Source: Trujillonella humicola
GTDB taxonomy: Bacteria > Actinomycetota > Actinomycetes > Mycobacteriales > Geodermatophilaceae
NCBI RefSeq assembly: GCF_046233715.1
Contig: NZ_JBJNRJ010000003.1
Location: forward strand, 1-64,000
Reading direction: 5' to 3'
Length of the DNA stretch: 64,000 nt
Position numbers and translations under genes: made by a program
Part shown: piece after piece, positions 43,503-52,820 of the stretch
Position numbering within the stretch: the stretch's first letter is position 1
Layout: each line of letters begins with the position of its first letter
Notes under the pieces: generated by a model
Database searches by the model: none
What the model saw: only the letters and a program-made list of their open reading frames with translations
What the model was told of the DNA's origin: nothing

Positions 43503-44048
43503 TCAGGCCGCGGGCCGGGCCGCCCGGGCGTCGGCCGCGATGCGGTCGGTGAGCGGGCGGATGTCGTCCAGGCGACCGCCGTTCTGCACGTACCGGCGGG
43601 CCTGGACGGCCAGCCGGTCGGCGGTCTCGTTGAGCGGGTCGCCGGCGTGCCCGCGCACCCAGCTCACCGTGAGCGGGCGGCGCTGGGCGAGGACGGCGAT
43701 GCGGGAGCAGACGGCGGCCACCTGGCCGCTGCCGTGGGTGCCGGCGGGGACGTCGAGCCGGCCGTGGCGCAGCACGCCGTGCAGGAGCCGGACGCCCTGC
43801 CGGCAGTCGGTGACCACGTGCAGGGGATCGGTGCCGGGGATCGTGGCCGCCGCCCAGGCGATCGCCGACAGCTCGGCGACCAGGGGGACCGCGGTCCGCA
43901 CCGTGGTCACGCCGTAGCTGCCGTCGGCGCGGACCCAGGCGAGGCCGGCGGTCGTGGTGCCCCGGTGGTGGCCGACCGAGGCGTCGGTGGCCACGTGCTG
44001 CCGCGCGCGCGGGTCGCCGGGAGGGGAGGAGGGGAGAGCAGACGTCAT
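43503..44048 (-). CDS. RNase H-like protein
   Basis: A 181-aa protein from ATG 44048 (GAGGTGG upstream). The RNase H core is complete: D22 in VATDASVGHH, E59 in LVAELSAIAW, D81 in VVTDCRQGVR, H134 in RGHAGDPLN and D144 in NETADRLAVQ. All acidic metal ligands of RNase HI are present, so it should be an active ribonuclease on RNA/DNA hybrids or a related nuclease. Its presence in an array of membrane and coiled-coil proteins is unexpected. Confidence 0.85.
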   Translation of the reverse strand: MTSALPSSPPGDPRARQHVATDASVGHHRGTTTAGLAWVRADGSYGVTTVRTAVPLVAELSAIAWAAATIPGTDPLHVVTDCRQGVRLLHGVLRHGRLDVPAGTHGSGQVAAVCSRIAVLAQRRPLTVSWVRGHAGDPLNETADRLAVQARRYVQNGGRLDDIRPLTDRIAADARAARPAA

Positions 44049-44110
44049 CGCGGACCACCTCGCGTCGGGCGCCTGCTGGCGCCGTCTGAGAGGTGAGACG
44101 CGGGAGGGGG

Positions 44111-44133
44111 CCGCCTGCTGAGTTCGCAGGCGG
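44111..44133 (-). terminator. 8-bp perfect hairpin
   Basis: CCGCCTGC pairs with GCAGGCGG around TGAGTTC, just after the stop of the 326-aa gene. It is the shortest of the series but in the same relative position. Confidence 0.5.
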
Positions 44134-44140
44134 CGGGCGG

Positions 44141-45121
44141 TCAGGCCGCGTGCTCCAGGGCGGCCGTGTGCAGGGCCCGGTAGCCGCGGATGGCCGACCG
44201 GATCTCCTGCAGGTGGTGCGACGGCGTGAAGGTCTGCGCCAGCTCCGGCAGCACGCTGCCCGGCACGACGCCGACGGTCTCGACCTGCACGTCGAACGGG
44301 AGGGCCAGCATGCGCAGCGCGGCGGCCTGCTGCGCGGGCACGTAGATGGCGGTGGTCACCGCGAGCAGGGTCTGCCCGGGCTCGACGGCGGCCAGGGTGC
44401 GGGCGAACCAGTCGTAGGTGTCGGCGGTGTGCGCGCGGCGCCGCTCGGGCTCGCTGGACGGCGCCGCGGCGACCCGGATGCGCAGGCCGCCCGCGCCCTC
44501 GTAGGTGCGCACCGACCAGGTGCCACCGGGCAGGTCCGACCGCTCGCCGTCCTCGGCGACGGGCGCGCCGAGGCCGAAGGCGCGCCGGGTGCCCGCGTCG
44601 AGGGCCTCGTACTCCTCGTCGACGCCGTCCAGGCCGACTGCCCGGGCCAGGTCGCCCTCGTCGCCGCCGAAGGGGCGGTGCCCGCCGAGGGCCGTGACGT
44701 CGGCCGTGCGGACGTCGCCGGTGGCGATCAGGCGGGCCACGTGCGCCGGGCGCACCACGCAGGCGCGCACCAGGCCGCCGAGAGCGAAGACGTGGTCGTA
44801 CTCCTTGCGCCGGGGCGGCCGGGGGTCGACCAGGCCGAGCGCGCGGGCCGCGTCGTCGGTCAGGGCGACCTGCTCGTCGGTCAGCTCCAGCGGGGTGGCC
44901 AGGTTGCGCTCGGCGCCGCGCCGGCCGTCCCACCGCGTGGAGAAGCCGTCGAGGGCGGTGAGCCGGTCGCCGAGGGAGCCGGCGAAGAGGTCGGCCGGGC
45001 CGCCGAACCCGGCAACCAAGGCCCGCAGGGGTTCCGACGCGGTCCAGGTGTCGATGCCCGCCACGATGTCCTGGGCGCCGCGCGCGTCGTCACCCACCGC
45101 CGGGACCGGCTCGAACGTCAC
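44141..45121 (-). CDS. Hypothetical protein, possibly YdcF/DUF218-like (326 aa)
   Basis: The GTG start at 45121 gives MTFEPVPAVGDDARGAQDIV. A segment DHVFALGGLVRACVVRPAHV, then VTALGGHRPFGGDE and ADTYDWFARTLAAVEPG with LLAVTTAIYVPAQQAAALRM, follows the order of the DUF218 fold (G-G, then a T/N-rich loop, then a V-T-T strand). The match is partial and lacks the membrane anchor usual for SanA/YdcF proteins. It is the first gene of the minus-strand array, divergent from the STAND NTPase gene. Confidence 0.4.
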   Translation of the reverse strand: MTFEPVPAVGDDARGAQDIVAGIDTWTASEPLRALVAGFGGPADLFAGSLGDRLTALDGFSTRWDGRRGAERNLATPLELTDEQVALTDDAARALGLVDPRPPRRKEYDHVFALGGLVRACVVRPAHVARLIATGDVRTADVTALGGHRPFGGDEGDLARAVGLDGVDEEYEALDAGTRRAFGLGAPVAEDGERSDLPGGTWSVRTYEGAGGLRIRVAAAPSSEPERRRAHTADTYDWFARTLAAVEPGQTLLAVTTAIYVPAQQAAALRMLALPFDVQVETVGVVPGSVLPELAQTFTPSHHLQEIRSAIRGYRALHTAALEHAA

Positions 45122-45220
45122 CGCGGCAGGTTACCGGGCGGCGCGGCCGGGGTCCTTGCCCCCGCGCCGGGGGTCGGTTCTGATGACGCCCAAGGACGAT
45201 GCAGCAGGGAGTTCGGTGCC

Positions 45221-47773
45221 GTGGACGAGGAGTGGCCGGTCTGGACGGCGCCGCCGGCGAGCGCGCCGGAGGTCGACGGGTACGGCGGCATCGCCTGCTA
45301 CGTCACCCCGCTGCTGGTCCAGCAGCGGATCGGGCATGCGTTCCCGCGGGGGGTGCGCAGCCGGTTCGAGGGCGCCGGCGTGGACCGGGCGGGTGTGGAC
45401 CGGCGGATCGCCGGGGCGCTGTGGAAGGCGCTCGCCGCCCGGGCCATCCCCTACACGGCGCCGCCGTGGCACCCGCTGGCCGGCCAGCGGATCCGTGATC
45501 CGGAGTGGTTGTGGCGCACCACCGGCTCGGGCACCTGCATCGACCTCGCCGTCCTGTTCGCCGGCGCCTGCCTGAACGAGGAGCTGGCCACGTTCCTGGT
45601 GCTGCTGCGCGGACCGGCCACGGCGCACGCCGCCGTCGCCGTCCACCTGGGCGGCAACCCCCGATCGGGCCGGCTGCCCGCCGGGGTGGCGGCGACCGAC
45701 GAGCCCGGCGTGGGCCGGGTCGTCGACCCGGCGGCGTTCGCGGCGGCGCCGGACGTGCTGCTGCTGGACCCGACGACGGCGACCGAGGGGACGGCGGACG
45801 CGTCGATCGGCCACTCGGCCACGACGCTCGGGGAGCTCCTGGCGGGCGGGGCGTTCCCGGACGTGCACCTGGTGTCGGTCGGGACGCGGCACGTGCTGGG
45901 CGACGAGCCGCTGCCCCAGCCGAGCCGCCGCGGTGCGCTGCGCACCCCGCTGGCTCGGCCGGAGCTGCAGGCGACGCTGCACTTCGCCGCGCACGCCCGG
46001 GCGTGGGCCGAGCTCCGCGGGCATACCGGGGGGTGCGTCGTCCTGCACGGCCGGGAGGGCACCGGCAAGAGCACCGTGGCTCGGCAGTTCGCCGCGCAGT
46101 TCGACCAGGGCTTCGGCTGGGTCCTGTCCGGGGCGACGCTCGGCGGCTACCGGGCCTCCCTGGCGCGGGCGGAGCTGGCCGAGCGGGGTGACGAGCTGAC
46201 CGTGCCCGATGCTGCGATCGAGGCGGAACTGGCGCGCAGCGCGCTGGACCGGCTGGCGCGGACCGACGGCGGCTGGGTGGTCGTCGTCGACAACGCCAAC
46301 GGCGGGCCGGGGAGGTTGCGCGGGCTGCCGGAGCCGCGCGACGGGCAGTTGCTGCTGGTCACCACGACCGACGACCCGGCCCAGTGGCCGGGATACCTCC
46401 CGGTGGGCCTGGACCGCGCCGAGGGGGACACCGACGACGTGCCGCCGGACCTGCGGGACGTGGCGGTGGGCAACCCGCTGCTGGGTGCCGCGTTCGCGGC
46501 GCTGAAGGCGGCGGCGCCCAAGGTCGTCGCGGCGCTGCCGGCCGATCCGGTCGCCGACGTCGACGCCGGTGCCCGCCGCTACTGGGCGGGCGTGCAGGAG
46601 GCGGTGCCCGGCGCGGTGGCCCTGGCCGCGCGGCTGGCGCTGCTGCCGCCGGAGGCCATCACCGGAGAGGCGGCCGCGGAGCTGGGGCCCGGCCTCGACG
46701 ACCTGGTGCACGCGGGGCTGGTGACGCCGCTGACCGACGGCACGCTGGCGATGCACCGCGTGTTCGGGCGCGCCGTGCGGGCGACCGACGGGGATGCGGC
46801 CGGTGCTGCGGTAGACGTCCTCGGCTGCGAGCCGGCCCGCGTCGCCCTTGCGCGATTCGGGGACACCCAGGTCACCGGCGTCCTCGCGCAGGCGCTGCAG
46901 GCGGCCGTCGACGGGATCGCCCTGGCCCGGCTGGGCGCGTTGCAGGAGCTGCACGACGGTGTGGCGGTGTCGCTGGCGACGTACCAGCGGGCCGAGGCGG
47001 AGCTCGCGCCGCTGGCACCGGCGCCGGGGGAGCCGGCCGCCGCCGGACTGGCGGACTGCCTCCACGCGCGGGCCCGGTCGATCAACCAGGCACGCGAGGG
47101 CGACGTCACGCAGGAACAGATCGAGGCGGCGCGCGCGGCGGCACTCCGCGCCGCGGGCCTGCGGGGCACCGACGAGCTCGGGGAGCAGGAGAAGCACCTG
47201 GCGATGGCCGCGCTGCTGCGCCAGCGCGCGGCGCGGGTGCTGGAGCTCGGCAGCCCGGAGCTGTTGGCGGAGTTGCACGCGGTGCGCAGTGAGCTGGACA
47301 GCTCGTACGAGACCCGCCGCGACCTGCTCGGACCGGACCACCCCTTGGTGGACCGGGCGTCCTTCAACCGCGCTGGGGTGCGCATCCGACTCGCACAGGC
47401 CGAACCGGACCGCACCGCAGAGCACCTGGACGGGGCCCGCGAGGTTTACGCGGGGACGTTGCGGTTCCGGCGCGCGTACTACTCCGACACCAGCCCCCTG
47501 ACAGCGGCTTCGGCGCTGGGCCTGGGGACCTGGGGTTACTACGCTGTTTTGTATCGGTGCGCAGCCGAGCCCGCCGCGACGTTCGCCGAGGCCTGGGAGC
47601 ACGCCGTCGAGTCCATGATTATCCGGCAGCGACTCAAGGCGAACAGCGATGTGGTGAAGAGCGCCTCGGTGCTGACGAAGCTGGCCCTACTACAGGTGCA
47701 TCTGGCTGGTGGTGCGCCGGCCGAAATCGCGGACGGGTCGATCACCGAACTCGAGCGTGGGTTGCAACGCTGA
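45221..47773 (+). CDS. STAND-type NTPase with N-terminal transglutaminase-like domain
   Basis: An 850-aa protein from GTG 45221 (AGGGAG upstream). Residues about 60-200 form a transglutaminase/cysteine-protease-like domain with a Cys-His-Asp order: C106 (TTGSGTCIDLAVLFAGA), H136 (PATAHAAVAVHLG) and D183 (VLLLDPTTAT). The NTPase follows: Walker A at about residues 277-287 (LHGREGTGKSTVARQF), Walker B-like WVVVVDNANGG, then a winged-helix-like segment. The C-terminal third is alpha-helical with TPR-like repeats (TRRDLLGPDHPLVDRASFNR). This is the layout of STAND signalling or defence ATPases: effector domain, switch, sensor repeats. It is divergent from the array. Confidence 0.78.
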   Translation: MDEEWPVWTAPPASAPEVDGYGGIACYVTPLLVQQRIGHAFPRGVRSRFEGAGVDRAGVDRRIAGALWKALAARAIPYTAPPWHPLAGQRIRDPEWLWRTTGSGTCIDLAVLFAGACLNEELATFLVLLRGPATAHAAVAVHLGGNPRSGRLPAGVAATDEPGVGRVVDPAAFAAAPDVLLLDPTTATEGTADASIGHSATTLGELLAGGAFPDVHLVSVGTRHVLGDEPLPQPSRRGALRTPLARPELQATLHFAAHARAWAELRGHTGGCVVLHGREGTGKSTVARQFAAQFDQGFGWVLSGATLGGYRASLARAELAERGDELTVPDAAIEAELARSALDRLARTDGGWVVVVDNANGGPGRLRGLPEPRDGQLLLVTTTDDPAQWPGYLPVGLDRAEGDTDDVPPDLRDVAVGNPLLGAAFAALKAAAPKVVAALPADPVADVDAGARRYWAGVQEAVPGAVALAARLALLPPEAITGEAAAELGPGLDDLVHAGLVTPLTDGTLAMHRVFGRAVRATDGDAAGAAVDVLGCEPARVALARFGDTQVTGVLAQALQAAVDGIALARLGALQELHDGVAVSLATYQRAEAELAPLAPAPGEPAAAGLADCLHARARSINQAREGDVTQEQIEAARAAALRAAGLRGTDELGEQEKHLAMAALLRQRAARVLELGSPELLAELHAVRSELDSSYETRRDLLGPDHPLVDRASFNRAGVRIRLAQAEPDRTAEHLDGAREVYAGTLRFRRAYYSDTSPLTAASALGLGTWGYYAVLYRCAAEPAATFAEAWEHAVESMIIRQRLKANSDVVKSASVLTKLALLQVHLAGGAPAEIADGSITELERGLQR

Positions 47774-47800
47774 GTCTTCGGCTGCCAGATCGGTGTGCCG

Positions 47801-48070
47801 CTACAACTCGGGTCCTATGAATCGGAAGCGTGGAACGCTCTTGCCCTCGTGCTCGACCTCGTCCAGGAACATGCTCAGCGGGCGCACCTGCAGGCGTAGT
47901 CCGGTGTGCTCCGGGATGACGTATAGCGGGACGTAGACGGCGAGCACTTCGTCACTCTCCGTGTGCTTGGCGAAGCCGAGGACCTGGTACAACCTCCTGC
48001 TCTCAGGTGTGCTCTTGAAGTGCTCGTATACCCCTGGATACGGGTAGTTCGGCAGCGTCGATTCGGTCAT
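47801..48070 (-). CDS. DUF1653 family protein
   Basis: ATG 48070 (GAGGAC upstream) gives 89 aa: LPNYPYPGVYEHFKSTPESR, then YQVLGFAKHTESDEVLAVYV, then LSMFLDEVEHEGKSVPRFRF. This matches the single beta-barrel-like domain of DUF1653 along its length. Function is unknown; the proteins often occur near phosphoesterases or alone. The gene ends facing the STAND gene. Confidence 0.85.
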   Translation of the reverse strand: MTESTLPNYPYPGVYEHFKSTPESRRLYQVLGFAKHTESDEVLAVYVPLYVIPEHTGLRLQVRPLSMFLDEVEHEGKSVPRFRFIGPEL

Positions 48071-48779
48071 CAGGTCCTCGTCATGTCTCTGCGCATGGCC
48101 ACTGGCGGTAGGCGGGTCGGAGAGGAGGTCTCCGCTCTCGGATCGGCGATCCTCCACCAGATGCCTCGCGTGTGGTCGTTGCTCTCCGAGGATCCAGCAG
48201 TACTGGCGGCTCGCGCGACGACGCACCGATACAGCGCTGTGTGGCTCGACGGTGGGTATCGGGGCTTGCGGCCTTATCCGGACGGATGCAGAGGCGATCG
48301 CGGGTCCTGCTCGATGACCATTCGGACTGATGGGAGGCGTCACCAGCGCGGGGGCCGAGCCGCGGCCCCCGCGACACTGCCGGCGGATCGCCGCTCGGCA
48401 CGGCCTCCAACCCGTTGCGTGATCCTAATGTGGTCGCGCGGCCCTAGTTGGCGCGGACCTGGAATCCCGTGAAGGGTGCCCCCCGCTACTCCGCAGCGCG
48501 GAGAGGAAGTGAAGTCACTCCGTCGCCGTTGCGGTTCACGATGCAGCAGCCGAAGTGGTGTCCTCGCCGTAGGCGCTGTTCGCAGAGCGGCCAACGAGAC
48601 CCAGGGCTGGGCCGCCGCCCCCGTTGAGTGGCGTCGGCGACGGAGTCCTTGCCCAACGACCCTGCGCTCTGCCAGCCTGTCGATCGCTGTCCCCCTAATA
48701 CGCGCGGTGGGGAGAGTCTGGCGTGCGCCTAACGTGCCGCTTGGTCTCGGTGTGCAACTTGTCGTCTTCGGGGGATGCC
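48071..48779. other. About 700 bp with no recognisable gene
   Basis: No open frame with a convincing protein composition, no tRNA-like cloverleaf and no strong hairpin was noticed. It separates the DUF1653 gene from a small membrane-protein gene. Confidence 0.45.
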
Positions 48780-49166
48780 GTGGAAGCGTTCATCGGTGTG
48801 CTGGTCGCTGTAGGGCTCATTGTGCTATTCGTCTATATGTGGAACTCAGGGAGAAATGCGGTAGCGACCACGGTCGTGCATTCTCCGCACGATCCGCGGC
48901 GAACCGTCGAGATCGTTTCTCGGGCGTTTGGCGGTGCGCGTGGACTTCTCTGGACTGATTCCCCTGGGCCTGGCAAGATCAACAAGCGGCGTAGGGGTAA
49001 GGATCGTGGCATTGTCATGTCGATAGATATCGAACCGCTGCCGAATGGCGGGTCGAACGTAGCGATGTGGGCATCGCAGACGAACGTGTACTGGGGATTC
49101 TTGGTCAACTTCTCCGGTGACGTGAACTCCCGAAAGAAGGCAATTGCAAGGCTTGTCTCGGCCTAA
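48780..49166 (+). CDS. Small single-span membrane protein (128 aa)
   Basis: GTG 48780 (GGGGGA upstream) opens VEAFIGVLVAVGLIVLFVYM, a membrane segment at the very N-terminus. A soluble domain with basic (KINKRRRGKDRG) and strand-rich (NVAMWASQTNVYWGFLVNFS) parts follows. An upstream frame extends the ORF but adds sequence that hides the start of the membrane segment. No family is recognised. Confidence 0.55.
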   Translation: MEAFIGVLVAVGLIVLFVYMWNSGRNAVATTVVHSPHDPRRTVEIVSRAFGGARGLLWTDSPGPGKINKRRRGKDRGIVMSIDIEPLPNGGSNVAMWASQTNVYWGFLVNFSGDVNSRKKAIARLVSA

Positions 49167-49280
49167 CTGACGGCGGTTAGGTAGCGATAGGTGACTTAGT
49201 GGTGGAACCGTCCCATTATTGGCCACGGGCCCCGGCCTGCTGCGCTTTCGGCCATCGTTAGTTCCAGAAGGAGCTGTGCA

Positions 49281-50024
49281 ATGCCGTGGTTCGCGCGCCG
49301 CTCAGATCAGCCGACCGCCCCGCTCCGCGACCTCGCGGAGTTGATGGAGCGCTTCGGACGCTTCGAGTACTACAAGGCTGACAGCGGCGAGGACGCCGGC
49401 GCCATATACGCCAACGTCATCGCCCCGCTCTACCCGCTGGCCACCTCCGATCCGCAGGCCTTCCTCGGTGCGCTAGCTGAGCAGGCATCGGCGCGCGGCG
49501 GATGGGCCGCCTACGGCGCCGGGCACGCCGTGTGGGAGTTGCTAACGGGCGACGTGCGAGACCAGCTGCGCGACAACTCCGCCTACCGGGCGGTGATGGA
49601 CGCCTCGCTGCAGTTCCTCAGGGACAACGGCGTGCCCCCGATTCGCGTGACCGGGTACGAGTGGGACTACTGGGTCGACGCCGGCGGTTCGGCGCAGACG
49701 TGGCTGCCGCCCCTCCCGCTCCCACCGCGGGACACAACGGTGCCCACCGAGCTGCGACCCGGTGAAGAGCGCCCCGTCGCTCGGCTGGCCCCTGAGCGGG
49801 ACGCCAACTTGATCATCGTGCGCCGAGCCGATGCCGGCGGCTACGAGGCGCTCGTCGACGCCCGCTGGAATGACGACGACCCGCGTCGCAGCCGGTCGCT
49901 TTGGCAGTCCGCCGAGAGCTTGTACGACCTTTACGTGCAGATCGGCAACGCTCTGCAGACTCCGTCGCCCTGGCACGAACCCGAGCTAGGGCCGTTCTTT
50001 CCGCTACCTGCATCCCGCATCTGA
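49281..50024 (+). CDS. Hypothetical protein (247 aa)
   Basis: ATG 49281 follows AAGGAG. The sequence is soluble and balanced, with LRDLAELMERFGRFEYYKAD near the start, PLYPLATSDPQAFLGALAEQ, and a C-terminal tail GPFFPLPASRI. Alternating helices and no signal peptide suggest a cytoplasmic protein. No family is recognised. It is the last gene before the integrase module. Confidence 0.6.
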   Translation: MPWFARRSDQPTAPLRDLAELMERFGRFEYYKADSGEDAGAIYANVIAPLYPLATSDPQAFLGALAEQASARGGWAAYGAGHAVWELLTGDVRDQLRDNSAYRAVMDASLQFLRDNGVPPIRVTGYEWDYWVDAGGSAQTWLPPLPLPPRDTTVPTELRPGEERPVARLAPERDANLIIVRRADAGGYEALVDARWNDDDPRRSRSLWQSAESLYDLYVQIGNALQTPSPWHEPELGPFFPLPASRI

Positions 50025-50200
50025 CCCGGCAGCCTGCTACCTCGAAGGGAGACGTCGGCGTCCTAGGTCGGCCGTGGCAAGCAGGTGGCCGCTGTATGGG
50101 GCGAAACGTACGGGTCCGCGAGCTTGCCGCCAGACTCCGGACTCGGTTCTTCTTCAACCGCATCATTTCGAGCTGCACCGGTCTGACAGTCAAAATCTCC

Positions 50201-51310
50201 CTACTCCTTGACTGATGCGCTCATCGCGGCGGCGAGAGCGGCGTCGCGTTCTTGCTCGGCGCGTTGATAGCGCAGGGCCATGGCGGGGGAGGCGTGGCCG
50301 AGACGATGCATCAACTCCTTGGTCGTGGCTCCATGCCGGGCGGCGATGGTGGCGCCCCAGCCGCGAAGGTCGTGCAAGTGAGATCCGAACGGGAGTCCGG
50401 CCGCCTTCGCGGCCGGAGCCCACACCTGTGAGAAGTTGTTGCGTCGGACTGGTCCGCCCTTCGGACCCACGAACACCAGTCCGTTCGCACCGGGCTGGGC
50501 GTACGTCGCAAGGTGACGCTCCAAGTCGTCGATGATGTGCGGCGGGATGGCTACCGTTCGTCGACTAGCGGCCGACTTCGGCGGTCCGTAGGAACGTTCC
50601 TGCCCGACCACGTCGACGACCGAGCTCCTCACGCTCACGGTGCCTGCCGCGAGGTCGAGGTGTTCTCGACGGAGCGCTGACAGCTCACCGATGCGAAGGC
50701 CCGTCCAGGCAGCCAGCAGGATCAGGGCTCGCCACCGATCCTCGACGGCATCGGTAAGCGCCTGAACTTGAGCGAGTGTGAACATCGGTCGCTCGCTGGA
50801 CCGTTCCTGCCCCGCGCCACGGATGGAGCACGGGTTCTTCGCGATGAGGTTGTCCTCCACGGCCGTGGTGCAAATGGCACGCAGCAGCCGGTAGCACTTG
50901 GCCGTTGTGACTTGCCCCGGCCCGCGTGGTCCGCTGAGCTTGCCGTACCAGGCCCGGACGGCGGACGCCTCGAGTTGGCGAAGTGGCGTCGATCCCAGCG
51001 CCGGCACGATGTGGTTCTTGAGCTGTGCCCGGTACAGCTCGGCCGTGCGAGGCGCCAGCGGCCGGCCACGCACGAGACGGGTCTCCACCCAGCGCTCGGC
51101 ATAGACCTGGAGCGTCTCCTTGCCCGCCTTCGGGTCGATCCAGCGGCCCGAGTCCATCTCGGTCTGAGTCTTGGCGAGCCACCGATCGCCGTCTGCCTTG
51201 GTCGCGAACGTATGCGGTGCCGTGACCTGCCTGCCCGAGCTACCCCGGTAGCGGGCTTGGTAACGCCCTGAGGGAAGCCTGCGAACCGTGCCCCATGCCC
51301 TTCGACCCAT
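50201..51310 (-). CDS. Tyrosine site-specific integrase
   Basis: A 369-aa phage-type integrase. The N-terminal arm-binding and SAM-like core-binding domains occupy about residues 1-165. The catalytic residues are all visible: R206 (WTGLRIGELS), H313 and R316 (SHLHDLRGWGA), H339 (RLGHASP) and the nucleophile Y348 (ALRYQRA). It would integrate or excise a genomic element. A small open frame and an excisionase-like gene lie directly upstream on the same strand, the usual order for integrative elements. Confidence 0.92.
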   Translation of the reverse strand: MGRRAWGTVRRLPSGRYQARYRGSSGRQVTAPHTFATKADGDRWLAKTQTEMDSGRWIDPKAGKETLQVYAERWVETRLVRGRPLAPRTAELYRAQLKNHIVPALGSTPLRQLEASAVRAWYGKLSGPRGPGQVTTAKCYRLLRAICTTAVEDNLIAKNPCSIRGAGQERSSERPMFTLAQVQALTDAVEDRWRALILLAAWTGLRIGELSALRREHLDLAAGTVSVRSSVVDVVGQERSYGPPKSAASRRTVAIPPHIIDDLERHLATYAQPGANGLVFVGPKGGPVRRNNFSQVWAPAAKAAGLPFGSHLHDLRGWGATIAARHGATTKELMHRLGHASPAMALRYQRAEQERDAALAAAMSASVKE

Positions 51311-51319
51311 GACGACCTC

Positions 51320-51532
51320 CTAGCGCCCTCCGATGGCGATGAGATTCGCGCAGTTGCCGGCAGTGTCGATTGCGTCGGCGTTGTTCGGCGGCTGGCATTC
51401 CACAACCTCCAGCGGCGGCCTTGACTCCGGCTGGGCAACCTGCCTGCCTGCTGACGGCAGGACGCGGGCCTCGGCTCGACTGCGCACAGGACCCGCTGCG
51501 ATCGAGTCGCCAGAGAACCTTTCGTTCCGCAT
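51320..51532 (-). CDS. Possible small protein upstream of the integrase (70 aa)
   Basis: ATG 51532 opens MRNERFSGDSIAAGPVRSRA, ending with VVECQPPNNADAIDTAGNCA and LIAIGGR. Its stop is 10 bp before the integrase start, and the integrase ribbon AGGAGG overlaps its end, suggesting translational coupling. The sequence has no recognised motif. It could be a real accessory protein or a chance frame; position is the main argument. Confidence 0.4.
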   Translation of the reverse strand: MRNERFSGDSIAAGPVRSRAEARVLPSAGRQVAQPESRPPLEVVECQPPNNADAIDTAGNCANLIAIGGR

Positions 51533-51646
51533 ACGGTCGGCCGATCAGGACCTGATCTCGTTGCTCGACGTGGTGGGAACGGAGTGGCGCAGAGGCTGCC
51601 ACATGGAGGCGTGGTGAACGACGCCATTCGTACGGCGCAAGGTGAG

Positions 51647-51868
51647 CTACCCGTCGCTCGCGACACGTCCGGCCTCGATGAAGTCGTCGAGCGTTGAGCG
51701 CTGGAGTCTTACGTACTTGCCGATCTTGACGTACGTGATCCGCCGCTGGGCGATGAGCCGACGGATGAACCGCTCGCCGGTTCCCAAGTAGTCCCCGGCC
51801 TGCGCGACGGTCAGCAGCGCGTCGTGCCGACCAATGAGCGCTGCTCGCTCGGGGGTCGTTCCGGACAT
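51647..51868 (-). CDS. Excisionase-family helix-turn-helix protein
   Basis: A 73-aa MerR-like/excisionase protein. LLTVAQAGDYLGTGERFIRR then LIAQRRITYVKIGKYVRLQR is the winged helix of the family, and a short C-terminal helix (LDDFIEAGRV) follows. It would bend att-site DNA and direct the integrase towards excision. Confidence 0.85.
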   Translation of the reverse strand: MSGTTPERAALIGRHDALLTVAQAGDYLGTGERFIRRLIAQRRITYVKIGKYVRLQRSTLDDFIEAGRVASDG

Positions 51869-52355
51869 CAGGTGCCGACCTGCCAGTCGCGATTAGGCCG
51901 TCCGAGAAGGTCGCGGCCGGCGATGGGCCAGCACCACGGCCGGCATGGACGACGTCGCCGCCGGGGACGGGCTGCAGGTCTCATGGCCCGAAGCCTCGAC
52001 AGACAGTTCCGGTCTTCCTGCAGTCGCTGGGACTCGGCTCCGGGCATTGCCGCTATGACGCAGGCGCCCTCGGCAGCCGCGCGGGACTCCGGCGTTGCTG
52101 AGCTGACCGTCCTCCGGGTTGCCTCCAGCCTGGACGGCGGCGGCTATGCGGTCTGCCGTAGTCCTTCAGTTCTTCTCCGGTGGTGGAAGGCCGTCGAGGC
52201 GGCGCCGCGCCCGCTTGTCAACCGACAGCTACTGCGCACAAGCTCCTGTAGGTCGTCAGCTGTGTCGCGTAGGGCGATGAAAGCGCGCGTGCGACCGCAA
52301 TCCGCGAGTGGGCGCTAGGGTTCTCCGCCACGGGCGGGTGTCCACCGATCGGGTG
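51869..52355. other. About 490 bp with no recognisable gene
   Basis: Short frames on both strands look like shadow. It probably contains promoters for the excisionase (left) and the XRE gene (right), and possibly the unseen attachment site, but no tRNA or direct repeat was recognised. Confidence 0.4.
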
Positions 52356-52820
52356 ATGGAGGCTGCCGTGGCGCGGCCGCTGCTTCGAGGCGATCGCCTG
52401 CAGGCTGCGCGAAAAGCCATGGGGATTACTCGAGAAGAACTGGCCGAAAAACTGGAGCTCTCGAGCCCATCGCGCATCCGGGTATGGGAGACGGGACTGG
52501 AGCGGCCGCGGCCTCGTTACGTACCGCGGTTGGCGGCCGCCGTGGGCGTCGACCCCTTGCACCTGCTCGACGTCGATCCCGAGGACCCGCCGCTGGCGGC
52601 TCTGCGCTTGGCGGCCGGACGCGCCACGAACGAGGTGACTGGTCCCGGGCTGTCGGTCATGACCTACGTGCGCCTGGAGGACGGACGAACCGGGGCGGTT
52701 CCCTCGGCCGAGGTGATCGGCGCTGTCGCCGACGTTCTGGGCGTGGACGTCCCTCGCGTGGAGGCGGCCGTCCGCCGTAGTCGCAGCGACCAGTCGGCCT
52801 TGGCGTCCTCCGGCGGCTGA
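52356..52820 (+). CDS. XRE-family helix-turn-helix regulator
   Basis: ATG 52356 (MEAAVARPLLRGDRLQAARK). The HTH is RLQAARKAMGITREELAEKL followed by SSPSRIRVWETG and RPRPRYVPRLAAAVGVDPLH, a textbook lambda-repressor-like fold at residues about 12-70. The C-terminal half (GLSVMTYVRLEDGRTGAVPS, VIGAVADVLGVDVPRVEAAV) looks like a second degenerate HTH. It lies between the integrase module and the pilus operon and may control either. Confidence 0.75.
   Translation: MEAAVARPLLRGDRLQAARKAMGITREELAEKLELSSPSRIRVWETGLERPRPRYVPRLAAAVGVDPLHLLDVDPEDPPLAALRLAAGRATNEVTGPGLSVMTYVRLEDGRTGAVPSAEVIGAVADVLGVDVPRVEAAVRRSRSDQSALASSGG

Noticed and set aside
44093..45220. N-terminal extension of the STAND protein frame
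   Set aside because: It is the antisense of the minus-strand gene 44141-45121, and GTG 45221 has its own ribosome-binding site.
50025..50200. tRNA gene as integration site next to the integrase
   Set aside because: No cloverleaf arms or T-loop consensus could be found in the gap.
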